Shown in pieces: positions 9,821 through 17,103 of a stretch of 64,000 nucleotides of DNA (its first letter is position 1; every line of letters starts with the position of its first letter). The notes under the pieces were generated by a model. It did not search any database. It was given only the letters and a program-made list of their open reading frames with translations, and had not been told where the DNA came from. Source of the DNA: an uncultured Christensenellaceae bacterium (GTDB lineage Bacteria; Bacillota; Clostridia; Christensenellales; CAG-314); NCBI GenBank assembly GCA_910587795.1, contig CAJUNH010000006.1, positions 18,661 through 82,660 on the forward strand. Direction: 5' to 3'. Both the position numbers and the translations under genes were made by a program.

Positions 9821-9985
9821 GCGGCTATGCCGCATAATAACCGCCAACAAGCCATAGGCGGAAGCGGCGTCGCAGGCTTCCTTCCGCTTTCCGCCTATGG
9901 CAGTCTTTTGTGTAGCTCTTACCGCATTAATCGCAGTTTAAAACTTTTTTATCACCCTTGCAGGGAGCAGCACCGCCTGCGGCGG
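9821..9985. other. Hairpin cluster beside rep: candidate replication origin or packaging signal
   Basis: The non-coding stretch 9719-10010 holds three inverted repeats. GCGGC-TAT-GCCGC lies at 9821-9833. A large hairpin at 9851-9901 has arms of 17 and 18 nt with one bulge and a 16-nt loop. CCGCC-TGC-GGCGG lies at 9973-9985. GC-rich hairpins next to rep are where filamentous phages place double- and single-strand origins and the packaging signal. No canonical Rep nick site was identified. Confidence 0.5.
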
Positions 9986-10010
9986 AATTAAAGCCGGTAA
10001 GACGGTCGGT

Positions 10011-10250
10011 TTATTGCTTCTTTCGCTCGTTCGCTGCATCGCGGTATCCGGCTATTATCCCCTTGCTCAAGCGGTCGCCCGTGCGGGCAAGTCGCATAAA
10101 GCTGTCAATCGACTTATGTACGGTGTTTTTGCCCTCGTCGTTCATCTTTACATAGTTTCTGTAAACGTCCACGCCGATGCAGTAACCGCCTGCAAAATCC
10201 GTCTTTTGACCTTTATTGTACTTATACTTTTCATCGACTGTTCTCTGCAT
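10011..10250 (-). CDS. Small prophage protein of unknown function
   Basis: 79 residues, charged, without membrane segment or recognisable motif. GGGAG lies 4 nt before the ATG. It sits directly downstream of the 13-bp repeat array and upstream of the hairpin cluster and rep, so a role in replication is plausible but unproven. A codon-like reading and a fitting ribosome binding site support it as a gene. Confidence 0.55.
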   Translation of the reverse strand: MQRTVDEKYKYNKGQKTDFAGGYCIGVDVYRNYVKMNDEGKNTVHKSIDSFMRLARTGDRLSKGIIAGYRDAANERKKQ

Positions 10251-10261
10251 AGACTCCCTTA

Positions 10262-10344
10262 TTAACTACGTGCGTTAGCTCCGGCAAGTGACGGCGCCGT
10301 GTTGCCCAAGGCTTTGACCTCGAATATTGACTACGTCGTTTAAC
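10262..10344. repeat. Array B: seven phased 13-bp TTGAC/TTAAC repeats
   Basis: Pentamers at exact 13-bp steps: TTAAC 10262, TTAGC 10275, GTGAC 10288, GTTGC 10301, TTGAC 10314, TTGAC 10327, TTAAC 10340. Several units continue with TACGT or CG. The array fills almost the whole 89-bp gap between the methylase stop codon and the ribosome binding site of the 79-residue gene. It is related to array A at 16160-16301. Confidence 0.75.
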
Positions 10345-10972
10345 CCCAAGATAACGCCATTGCTTCGGCGACTTCGGTAAACGTCTTGCTCCTGTTCTTT
10401 TGGCGGTACTTACCGTACGAGTTTTTAAACAGCGGATAGTTATTAAACGTGTACGTAGACTTTACTACCTTTGTGGGACACAGAAACGGCAAGCCCTTTA
10501 ACCATAGGTACGTACACTTAGATACCGGCACGCCGAACATATACGGCTGCACTTCTTGAGTACGCTGCGGAAGGTTAAATCTAGACATTGGAACAGGGTT
10601 CTCTATACAGATTTTAGGACAATCGGCATAGTATATCTTCAAGAAGAAGTCGGCAGCCTGTTGACCCGCATTAATTCTTTCCTCGTCGAGTTTGCCGTCC
10701 TTGTACAAATTTGCGGCTCCCGCGGTACTCAAATACGTACATGGCGGAAACGCCAATATTAGGTCCCACGGCCCCTCAAGCGTATGTAGCTGTCCGTCGC
10801 AGGTTCTGAAACTGCACCTACCGTTTAGCAACGGTTCCACGTCCGCCCATATATGCCACTCCGGTTTATCTCCCGAACAAAACTCTATATCGCAGGAATA
10901 CGCTTCGTGTCCTTTATTTCTAAACGCAATACATACTCTTTGGCTTTCCTCGCAAGCGACTAATACTTTCAT
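10340..10972 (-). CDS. Short DNA C5-cytosine methyltransferase-like protein
   Basis: 210 residues. Visible: an N-terminal VLVACEESQ segment at the position of the SAM-binding motif, an acidic SCDIE after beta-2, the catalytic-type PPC in LAFPPCTYLS and ENP in CIENPVP, the motif IV/VI pair of the Dcm superfamily. Half the size of a full Dcm, with little room for a target recognition domain. No restriction gene is nearby, so it would be a solitary phage methylase. It overlaps the upstream 143-residue gene by 4 nt (ATGA). Confidence 0.7.
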   Translation of the reverse strand: MKVLVACEESQRVCIAFRNKGHEAYSCDIEFCSGDKPEWHIWADVEPLLNGRCSFRTCDGQLHTLEGPWDLILAFPPCTYLSTAGAANLYKDGKLDEERINAGQQAADFFLKIYYADCPKICIENPVPMSRFNLPQRTQEVQPYMFGVPVSKCTYLWLKGLPFLCPTKVVKSTYTFNNYPLFKNSYGKYRQKNRSKTFTEVAEAMALSWG

Positions 10973-11400
10973 TCTCCCTCCGTAGGCGCGACGTCTGTTG
11001 TAACAGGTACCGGCAAGTTCGTTTTTTCGGTATCTGCAGGCGGATGCAGCTGCGCATCCAATTCTTTTTGTACTTCTTTTTCGTCCTTGACGTCTAATTC
11101 CAGCTTCTTAAGCTCTGTCAGGAACTGCGCCTTGTACTGCTTAAGCAATCGTTTGGCAATACGATTATATCCGAAGAACCCTCTGCGCGGAACGTACACT
11201 CGGCTGCGGAAATGCAGCTCGAAGTTTTTAATACCTACTTCGAGGATCCGTTCCGTAAGGCTTATATCTAATTCCTCAAGATATTGCTGCAGCAACGTCT
11301 TTGCCATTACGTCGTACTGCTTTTCCGTAAGCAAATTACGGTTAGAAAACAAATCCCCGTACAACCCATAATATTTTGCATTTAAATCGCTTAATATCAT
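10969..11400 (-). CDS. Prophage protein of unknown function
   Basis: 143 residues, mostly helical and charged in appearance (many Lys, Glu, Leu), with a Pro/Thr-rich tail. No membrane segment or motif recognised. Its ATG directly follows the TAG of the Zot-like gene and its end overlaps the methylase start, so it is translationally coupled on both sides. Confidence 0.65.
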   Translation of the reverse strand: MILSDLNAKYYGLYGDLFSNRNLLTEKQYDVMAKTLLQQYLEELDISLTERILEVGIKNFELHFRSRVYVPRRGFFGYNRIAKRLLKQYKAQFLTELKKLELDVKDEKEVQKELDAQLHPPADTEKTNLPVPVTTDVAPTEGE

Positions 11401-12258
11401 CTAAGCACAGCTCCTTCTAATTACGTTTCCTTGTTTATCCCGTTTGATCTCGTTCGGCCAATAGTTTTCTGGTGCCGTCTGGCTATATCTAAATTTCATA
11501 GCAAGCAATTCGTCATCGTCTCTTGCACCGTACATATGCTGCTGCATAGAAAACTGTCGCCGCACAGGGATAAATTGTGCGCGGTAGCATTTACTTTCGT
11601 AATGTTCGAATACATTCCCCAAATAATCCAAAGTCTTTGTTTCACAATGACGGGTGTCTCCGTTATCTATAAAACTTTCGACGTACTTCCAATCGTCGAA
11701 CTCTTTATACGTCCATCGGCTTGCGACTATATTTCCCATTTTATCCGTAAAGTTATGCATGTTTTCTACATACACGAATCTATGTATTAACTCTCGGATA
11801 TTCTTATGGACCAAAATTGGACGTTGGGAATCGAGTAAAATATCTAAATCGAAATGCCCATGCTCCTCAAAAAACCGACTTACCCACTCAGGTATACCGC
11901 CGGTATGATTACTGTCGTAATATCTTTGCGCCTCGGATAAGTAAATCCGACTACATGGAAGAACAGGCAACGTATCAACGAATTCGTTTTCAACCCCCAT
12001 ATGAAAACCGTCCATATAGTACGAGCCGACATACTGGTTATACCCAACTTGAAAACACGTTTTAAAGTTCGAATATACCGGACTTTGTGCAGGCAATGCA
12101 AATCCGAAATCCCCATTGGCATTTATACTCAGCACTTCCTCACAACATCGTTGATACAATTCCAAATCCGATATGGATCTATTCATATATTGCGTCATAT
12201 CTGCAACCAGAAAAGCCGTTTTGCCGACGCGCGTTTTACCTACAACGTGAGTTATCAA
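11401..12258 (-). CDS. Zot/pI-like morphogenesis ATPase of a filamentous phage
   Basis: 285 residues. In filamentous phages the pI/Zot protein drives ATP-dependent extrusion of virions through the membrane. Visible: Walker A GKTRVGKT (residues 7-14), a Walker-B-like IYLSEAQRYY (about 105-115), then HGHFDLDILLDSQ and NIRELIHRFVYVE, the conserved Zot sensor region. No C-terminal membrane helix or external domain is apparent, unlike classical pI. The start is a TTG with AGGAG upstream. It is the main marker for calling this element inovirus-like. Confidence 0.85.
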   Translation of the reverse strand: MITHVVGKTRVGKTAFLVADMTQYMNRSISDLELYQRCCEEVLSINANGDFGFALPAQSPVYSNFKTCFQVGYNQYVGSYYMDGFHMGVENEFVDTLPVLPCSRIYLSEAQRYYDSNHTGGIPEWVSRFFEEHGHFDLDILLDSQRPILVHKNIRELIHRFVYVENMHNFTDKMGNIVASRWTYKEFDDWKYVESFIDNGDTRHCETKTLDYLGNVFEHYESKCYRAQFIPVRRQFSMQQHMYGARDDDELLAMKFRYSQTAPENYWPNEIKRDKQGNVIRRSCA

Positions 12259-12276
12259 AATTTTTCTCCTAACCTA

Positions 12277-12306
12277 TTGACTTTTTTTCGTTCAATAGTG
12301 TATAAT
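12277..12306 (+). promoter_or_regulatory. Promoter of the intergenic small RNA candidate
   Basis: TTGACT (12277-12282), 18-bp spacer, TATAAT (12301-12306), pointing opposite to the surrounding phage genes. An imperfect inverted repeat (CTATTGAC and GTTCAATAG) overlaps the -35 and spacer and could be an operator. Confidence 0.6.
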
Positions 12307-12312
12307 AATATT

Positions 12313-12377
12313 GTCTTAAAGGCAGATACGCTTTTGCGTATCAACCCGGATCAACCGTAAGGGGGTCCGGTTTTTTT
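12313..12377 (+). ncRNA. Putative ~65-nt small RNA of the prophage
   Basis: Downstream of a strong plus-strand promoter: a perfect hairpin GATACGC-TTTT-GCGTATC (12325-12342), then a second stem CCGGATC/GGTCCGG (12346-12370) capped by CC-GTAA-GG and followed by seven T. The second stem is a good intrinsic terminator. There is no open frame in this short span. It lies between the Zot gene and the 170-residue gene, antisense to neither. Confidence 0.6.
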
Positions 12378-12888
12378 ATTTTTCATCTTTAAAATGGTTT
12401 TCCCACTTTTTGCGCTTATTTTCATAAGTTTGTCGATGCTGCGGCGTATCGTTATGTACTTCGGATAAAATCTTTTCCAATTCCGACAATGTCAGCCGGT
12501 CCTCTGAAGGTCGAAAATCTGCGGAATAAATTGCATTATAGCTACCGTCTTGCTTTTTAACGCCAAAAAACACCTCGCGTCCGACAATGGAATCTTTAGT
12601 CAAAGACGGATGTTCCTTCGGCTTTAAAACTAGATCGGGGATAAATGTTTTTCCGATCTTTTCTTCCTTGCCGTCCTTAGAATATATCTTTACAACGGCG
12701 ATTGCTCCGTCGGAATTACGCCGCAGCACTTCGGCAACCATACGTTCCTTGCGTATGTCCGGTCTATTAGTGAAAAATCCGTCCGTCGTTAAATACAGCT
12801 TCGTTTCCTGCTGCGCGGCCCGTCTTGCATAACTTGCCCGAATCGCCCGTTTTTGCGCTTCGGACTTACATTTAAATCCCTTACCCAT
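12376..12888 (-). CDS. Prophage protein of unknown function with basic N-terminus
   Basis: 170 residues from the ATG at 12888 (a GTG at 12897 is also in frame). The N-terminus is very basic and holds an AQKRA motif (about residues 11-15) that recurs in the 63-residue phage protein at 15860. A beta-rich middle and a charged C-terminal helix follow; no membrane segment. The start overlaps the end of the 468-residue membrane protein. Role unknown; nucleic-acid or virion association is only a guess. Confidence 0.6.
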   Translation of the reverse strand: MGKGFKCKSEAQKRAIRASYARRAAQQETKLYLTTDGFFTNRPDIRKERMVAEVLRRNSDGAIAVVKIYSKDGKEEKIGKTFIPDLVLKPKEHPSLTKDSIVGREVFFGVKKQDGSYNAIYSADFRPSEDRLTLSELEKILSEVHNDTPQHRQTYENKRKKWENHFKDEK

Positions 12889-14287
12889 TACCGTCACGCC
12901 CTTTCTTTACCGCCCGTACGCCCCAAATAATGAGCCATATCGGCAGCGTTACTATGTAGAATATAATTTTTAATATCCACCACAAGATCTTTGCGATAGG
13001 TTTTACGAATGCTGCAAGTAAGCTCAGCGCGATCACGCCGACTACTATTAAAATAACCCACCAATACTTTGCAAAGAAATCGCCCAAACGCTTAAAGAAA
13101 TCCGTAATACTATCCCAAAGAGCCTGTAGCTTATCTACAATTATTTGTCCTTGATCGTTATCCGGATTGTTTACGCTGCTGCCTGTTTGCTTGTTATCTA
13201 TTACGCCTAAATTGTATATTAAACCGTTAGACATATATTTTAACCGTAAAATGGTTACCTCGGAAGTATCACTAAATTTATAAGTCTTACCTGCCAGCCC
13301 CATATTTGAAATTTGCAAATCAGTTTTGGCAAACCTCAATACCCATTGTTTATTCTTCAAAATATTTTTAACAGACGTTTCCAATTTTTCATTGCTTATA
13401 AACTCATCAATACTTTGAATATCTGTCCACGTATGCGAAAAAATCGACCACTTAGAATTATTACCCGAATACTGATCACTGTACAAAGTTACACTCGCAA
13501 CCGAAGTATTACGCAAATACATACCGTTGTCCTTATAAGCTCCCGAGCTAAACGCCAAGTCGTCTACTAGGCTATAATCTTTTTGAACATACGAAACGTC
13601 AGCTTCAAAAAGCTTGTCCATAGAAATGTCCGTACTAAATGCCACATAATGAGACGAAGTGTAATTCTCCATTCCAATTCCGCTATCGTAATAACGCAAG
13701 TTGCCGACATACTTGCTGACAATCTCTATGGAATCTGCATGTTCTTCCATATATGTAAGCCCTTTGTCAGTCGTTTTAACGGTAAAAAGTTTTTCAATGC
13801 CATACACTATAGTTTTAGCAACATTACCGTTATCGAACTGCTTATCCCAAGGGCGCGCAAGCTGCACGATCAAGTAGTGACGCTCTGCATCGGATACGAG
13901 CGGTAGCTCCTCGACTTTGTATTTCTCAAGCGTACCGTTACGATCAAGCAACGTAAGCTTGTAATCCTTAGGCGCGAGATTATCTCCGATCGTCTGACTT
14001 ATCCTAACCTCGCTTGCGGTAAACTTACCGGCTTGAGGTTGGTAGACGTACAGGAACAACTCACCGGCATTACTCTCGGCAATTTGGATCACGTCCATTA
14101 CTTTGTCTTTATCCGTCAGCTTGTCCTTAGAGGGATACTCACTTACGTCAAACGTTTCATCTTTTTGCAAATCTTCCAAAACACCCGTATAGATTGTTTC
14201 GGAGGCGGCAAAGGCTATGCCCGACGGGACACAGCCTAAACTTACTACTATTAAGATTAACGCTAATATTAAAGATATCTTTCTCAT
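12881..14287 (-). CDS. Exported membrane-anchored phage protein, candidate minor coat/adsorption protein
   Basis: 468 residues. A clear signal peptide (about 1-28) is followed by a large extracytoplasmic region without recognised domains, then two closely spaced membrane segments (about 400-455) and a basic tail. A secreted domain with a C-terminal membrane anchor is the topology of filamentous phage pIII-type adsorption proteins. Its start overlaps the stop of the 49-residue coat-like gene (ATGA). Assignment rests on topology and gene order, not on sequence similarity. Confidence 0.6.
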   Translation of the reverse strand: MRKISLILALILIVVSLGCVPSGIAFAASETIYTGVLEDLQKDETFDVSEYPSKDKLTDKDKVMDVIQIAESNAGELFLYVYQPQAGKFTASEVRISQTIGDNLAPKDYKLTLLDRNGTLEKYKVEELPLVSDAERHYLIVQLARPWDKQFDNGNVAKTIVYGIEKLFTVKTTDKGLTYMEEHADSIEIVSKYVGNLRYYDSGIGMENYTSSHYVAFSTDISMDKLFEADVSYVQKDYSLVDDLAFSSGAYKDNGMYLRNTSVASVTLYSDQYSGNNSKWSIFSHTWTDIQSIDEFISNEKLETSVKNILKNKQWVLRFAKTDLQISNMGLAGKTYKFSDTSEVTILRLKYMSNGLIYNLGVIDNKQTGSSVNNPDNDQGQIIVDKLQALWDSITDFFKRLGDFFAKYWWVILIVVGVIALSLLAAFVKPIAKILWWILKIIFYIVTLPIWLIIWGVRAVKKGRDGNG

Positions 14288-14433
14288 TTTTTCCTCTTAG
14301 CCTCCAACGTTACCAAAACGGGCATTACTACAAAAAAGACAAGTACAAATGCTATCGCCCCGGCAACAGCCCACCAAAACTGCGTAGGAGTTAAACGTTC
14401 GCCCAGCCAGGTATAGCGCAGGGATATTTCCAT
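14284..14433 (-). CDS. 49-residue one-helix protein, candidate major coat protein
   Basis: A very short gene with an ATG at 14433, preceded by AGGGG at short spacing, whose stop overlaps the next start. The protein has a polar/aromatic N-terminal 20 residues, one hydrophobic helix (about 21-41) and a basic C-terminus EAKRKK. Small size, one helix and a lysine/arginine-rich end match filamentous phage pVIII, though pVII/pIX-like minor coat is also possible. It has no cleavable signal peptide. Confidence 0.6.
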   Translation of the reverse strand: MEISLRYTWLGERLTPTQFWWAVAGAIAFVLVFFVVMPVLVTLEAKRKK

Positions 14434-14444
14434 ATCCCCTGTAA

Positions 14445-15860
14445 CTAAAAATTTCGGCTATACTCATCCTCCGTTTTGAGTAATACGGGGTTGACGTTTT
14501 TACTTAACGCTTCGGAGAGTTTCGTTCCCCAATCGCAGACATATACCGCATATACTTCGCCGTCTACAATAAACGTTATCTTACAGCGGATAATATCGAA
14601 TTTCGCCGTCAGCGTAATATCTTCGCTAACAGGTTGGTTGTTATACTCGCCGTCGTTATAGTACCACCCTATAAACAAATGGCCCTCTTTTTCAGGAGTT
14701 ATGTCGGGAAGCGTTACTGCCGAGCCTATCGCCACCCAAACGGTAGAAACGGTTGTGCCTTCGGATACGAACGTAACGGAAACTTCTGCACGTTCCCACA
14801 CGGCAAACAATGTTATTACCGCGCCGTCGTCGGCAGTTAAGTTTTTGACTGACGCACTATTAGAATAAGCAATGTTTCCGTTTGGGTAAGTAGACCAACC
14901 TTGAAAAGCGTAATGCTCTTTGGTAAACGCATTGGCTGTTAGAGCTTTACTTTTGTCGTACGTCATTGCTTCGTTTGCCATACTGCCGCTTCCGCCGTTT
15001 GCGTCAAACCGTATTTCGTACGTATTAGCGCGGAAACCTGCATATAACGTAATGTTTCCGGTTACAGTACTTGCCGTATATTTGTTGGTACACGCTTCGT
15101 CCGTATACCAACCCGTAAACGTGTAACCCGTTTTAACGGGTGGAGTAGGCAGCGGATCTGTTTTTACAAACGTAACGGAGATTACCTTGGAATAACGTGC
15201 GCCGTCTTTTACTAATACAAATTTATAAGTACCCGGTTCTGTTATTTCTAAATAAGTCGACGCTCCATTAGCGTAATTTACCGTAACGTATGACCAGTCT
15301 TTTCCATTGACGGAATATACTACATCGCAAGAATTAACAATCATTGAACGGATTCCAACATAAAGATGATCCGATACGACTTTAACAGGGGCAGATACGA
15401 CAGCGCACTCGTTGATACAAAAACCGCCAAGTTCATTAAAATTCAGTTCCACTATACCTTCCGGATTCTGTCCGGAATACTGTTTTACAGAATCCGTGAC
15501 GGAATGCGAAAAACGGTAGCCGCCTGAAGATAGCCCGACATTATTGACATCATCTACGTCTGTGACAGACGCTGCCGAATACGTTTCGCCTGAGTTAAGC
15601 ATATCTGCCGAAGCAAACACGTACTTTTCCGCAATAACCGCTTGCGGCTGCTCGTCCCCGTTCTCGATAGGCTTGTCCGCTCCGCAGCGAATGCACTTGT
15701 TGTCCTCGCCGTAGTCGTGCTTAAACAGGCAGACTGCATTAACGTCTTTGACGGCGGCAACTATTAGCCATGCCAGTACCGCTAAAATGAGGACAATAGC
15801 AATACCTGCAAACCACCACTTAACGTTATCTTTCTTTTCGTGAATAGTTAATTTTGACAT
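14445..15860 (-). CDS. Membrane-anchored phage protein with InlB-type B-repeats
   Basis: 471 residues. A short cytosolic N-terminus precedes a membrane helix (about 16-38). Next comes a Cys/His cluster ending CIRCGADKP, then a beta-rich domain. At about 250-440 there are three InlB/Flg_new-like B-repeats, recognisable by GYTFTGWYTD, YAFQGWSTY and GHLFIGWYYN with the accompanying LYAGF/LFAVWE strands. This repeat is typical of bacterial surface adhesins; in a phage it suggests a host-binding or surface-displayed protein. Its ATG overlaps the stop of the 63-residue gene. Confidence 0.7.
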   Translation of the reverse strand: MSKLTIHEKKDNVKWWFAGIAIVLILAVLAWLIVAAVKDVNAVCLFKHDYGEDNKCIRCGADKPIENGDEQPQAVIAEKYVFASADMLNSGETYSAASVTDVDDVNNVGLSSGGYRFSHSVTDSVKQYSGQNPEGIVELNFNELGGFCINECAVVSAPVKVVSDHLYVGIRSMIVNSCDVVYSVNGKDWSYVTVNYANGASTYLEITEPGTYKFVLVKDGARYSKVISVTFVKTDPLPTPPVKTGYTFTGWYTDEACTNKYTASTVTGNITLYAGFRANTYEIRFDANGGSGSMANEAMTYDKSKALTANAFTKEHYAFQGWSTYPNGNIAYSNSASVKNLTADDGAVITLFAVWERAEVSVTFVSEGTTVSTVWVAIGSAVTLPDITPEKEGHLFIGWYYNDGEYNNQPVSEDITLTAKFDIIRCKITFIVDGEVYAVYVCDWGTKLSEALSKNVNPVLLKTEDEYSRNF

Positions 15861-16051
15861 TACTTGTTACCTCCCTTTCTGTTTGGCATATTTGCCGTCT
15901 TGTCTTGCATTTTTTTAAGTCCGGCTTTAAAGCTTTCCTTAATTGATTCCGACTTACACTCTATACGCTTGCCTGCCATGCATGCCGCATATCCCTGTGC
16001 CTGGTAATACGCCCTCTTTTGCGCAGGGGTGTATTTCTTTTTGTTTGCCAT
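15860..16051 (-). CDS. Small basic prophage protein
   Basis: 63 residues, Lys/Ala/Gln-rich, with the N-terminal motif PAQKRAYYQAQGYAACMAG. This resembles the N-terminus of the 170-residue protein at 12376. AGGAG lies upstream of the ATG. It is the first gene after array A and heads the structural-type string. Function unknown; a DNA-packaging or virion-internal role would be a guess. Confidence 0.6.
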   Translation of the reverse strand: MANKKKYTPAQKRAYYQAQGYAACMAGKRIECKSESIKESFKAGLKKMQDKTANMPNRKGGNK

Positions 16052-16159
16052 AATTGTTACAATCTCCTTTTAATTTATTTTCCACGACATATGCCGTTGG
16101 ATTAAAAATAAAAAAGGGTTCACTCGTACTGAATTGCTATTCAGATTTTAGATTAATTA

Positions 16160-16301
16160 TTGACGCAGCTTATAGACTACGTTTGTTGACCGCGCCGCAT
16201 CGCCCCGGGACGTAACCTCCACGTTCGCACCGATCGTTGACGCAGCTTGTTGACATCGATGTTTGAATACATGCAGTGACACCGTTTATTGACCGCGCAT
16301 T
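16160..16301. repeat. Array A: phased 13-bp TTGAC repeats
   Basis: TTGAC-type pentamers at 13-bp steps: 16160, 16173 (TAGAC), 16186; then, after a diverged stretch with GTAAC 16212 and TTCGC 16224, again 16237, 16250, 16263 (TTGAA), 16276 (GTGAC) and 16289. Units share extensions: TTGACGCAGCTT at 16160 and 16237, TTGACCGCGC at 16186 and 16289. The array ends at the stop codon of the upstream 66-residue gene and lies 110 bp before the next gene. The rest of 16052-16159 holds only a small hairpin. Confidence 0.75.
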
Positions 16302-16500
16302 ACTTAACAACTTTGCCGACGCTTTGCAGCAGTTGAGATATCTCGGATACGGTTTCTTGTACGAATACAAATCCACCGCCGATAAAATAAACCGCATAAC
16401 GCCATTCGTTCTTGCTGTACTTTTCGTAGGAAAAGTCCGCAACCTTATCTAGATTGACAAGAATCAAGTTACCGTTAATGTCCGTTAGTCTTAGAAACAT
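16300..16500 (-). CDS. Small prophage protein of unknown function
   Basis: 66 residues from the ATG at 16500, with GAGGTG six bases upstream (a GTG three codons earlier is also possible). Predominantly beta-looking, no membrane helix, no motif recognised. Its start lies inside the end of the zinc-ribbon gene (26-nt overlap). Position among early genes suggests a regulatory or replication role, unproven. Confidence 0.55.
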   Translation of the reverse strand: MFLRLTDINGNLILVNLDKVADFSYEKYSKNEWRYAVYFIGGGFVFVQETVSEISQLLQSVGKVVK

Positions 16501-16660
16501 CTTTTTCACCTCTTAATTTTTTGTAGCATTTTTCGCATAAATGTCTGCCGTCGGATGCTGAACTGTAATGAATTCGAGTTCCGCAGCCATCACATATCAT
16601 TACAGTTCGAGTGATACAGCGGAGATACCCCCGCGGACGTTCTTTTAATTGTTTGTACAT
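16475..16660 (-). CDS. Small zinc-ribbon protein of the prophage
   Basis: 61 residues from the ATG at 16660 (GAGGT upstream). CDGC at about 24-27 and CEKC at about 42-45 form a CxxC-x14-CxxC zinc ribbon, with a basic N-terminus and C-terminus. Such small ribbons are common in phage and plasmid early regions and may bind nucleic acid; the specific role is unknown. Confidence 0.6.
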   Translation of the reverse strand: MYKQLKERPRGYLRCITRTVMICDGCGTRIHYSSASDGRHLCEKCYKKLRGEKDVSKTNGH

Positions 16661-16719
16661 TTTTACCTCGCTTAAAGCAAAAAGAGTGGCAGACACAGCC
16701 CTACCACCCTCCAAACTGT

Positions 16720-17028
16720 TTACGCAGACTTACCCGACTTAAGAGGCTTAATCTCTACAGGTACGACTTTCTCATAAGTAGAGCCGTCACTGCGTTTCTT
16801 TTGCTTTGTATCGAACTCAAATGTTACAAGCGTTCCCGCCGGCAGTACTTCTAAAATGCCGGGTTGCAAATACGTAGTTCGCAATACGGGTTCGTCAACG
16901 TATAATGTGCCGTCCGGCTTTTCAACAGGATCGTTGACTTGTGCTATTACATGCTTAATAAGCGTAGTTGCGTCTTTACCTTGACCGATAACCTGTTCCA
17001 CACCTTGCAAATAAATACCTTTTTTCAT
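16720..17028 (-). CDS. Small beta-rich prophage protein, possible ssDNA-binding protein
   Basis: 102 residues from the ATG at 17028 with AAGGAG upstream (the frame stays open to 17103). Beta-strand-rich sequence with a basic C-terminus (KQKK, KPLKSGK) and no membrane segment. A ~100-residue beta protein in the early region of a filamentous phage is where pV-like ssDNA-binding proteins are found, but there is no motif to confirm this. Confidence 0.5.
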   Translation of the reverse strand: MKKGIYLQGVEQVIGQGKDATTLIKHVIAQVNDPVEKPDGTLYVDEPVLRTTYLQPGILEVLPAGTLVTFEFDTKQKKRSDGSTYEKVVPVEIKPLKSGKSA

Positions 17029-17103
17029 AGTTACTCCTTCGTCCAACCTTCCTACGGTTGCGACATTAAATTTATTTACCACAGCCGTTTCGGCTAATAG
17101 CAT

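Noticed and set aside
11401..12258. Zonula occludens toxin as a virulence factor
   Set aside because: The similarity is to the ATPase domain shared with phage pI proteins; the toxin activity of Vibrio Zot resides in a C-terminal part not present here.
10262..16301. CRISPR-like arrays in the prophage
   Set aside because: The repeats are degenerate pentamers at 13-bp spacing, with no 25-40 bp repeats, no unique spacers and no cas genes.
16170..16442. 90-codon minus-strand open frame over array A
   Set aside because: It overlaps the better supported 66-residue gene in another frame and otherwise translates the 13-bp repeats; no ribosome binding site.
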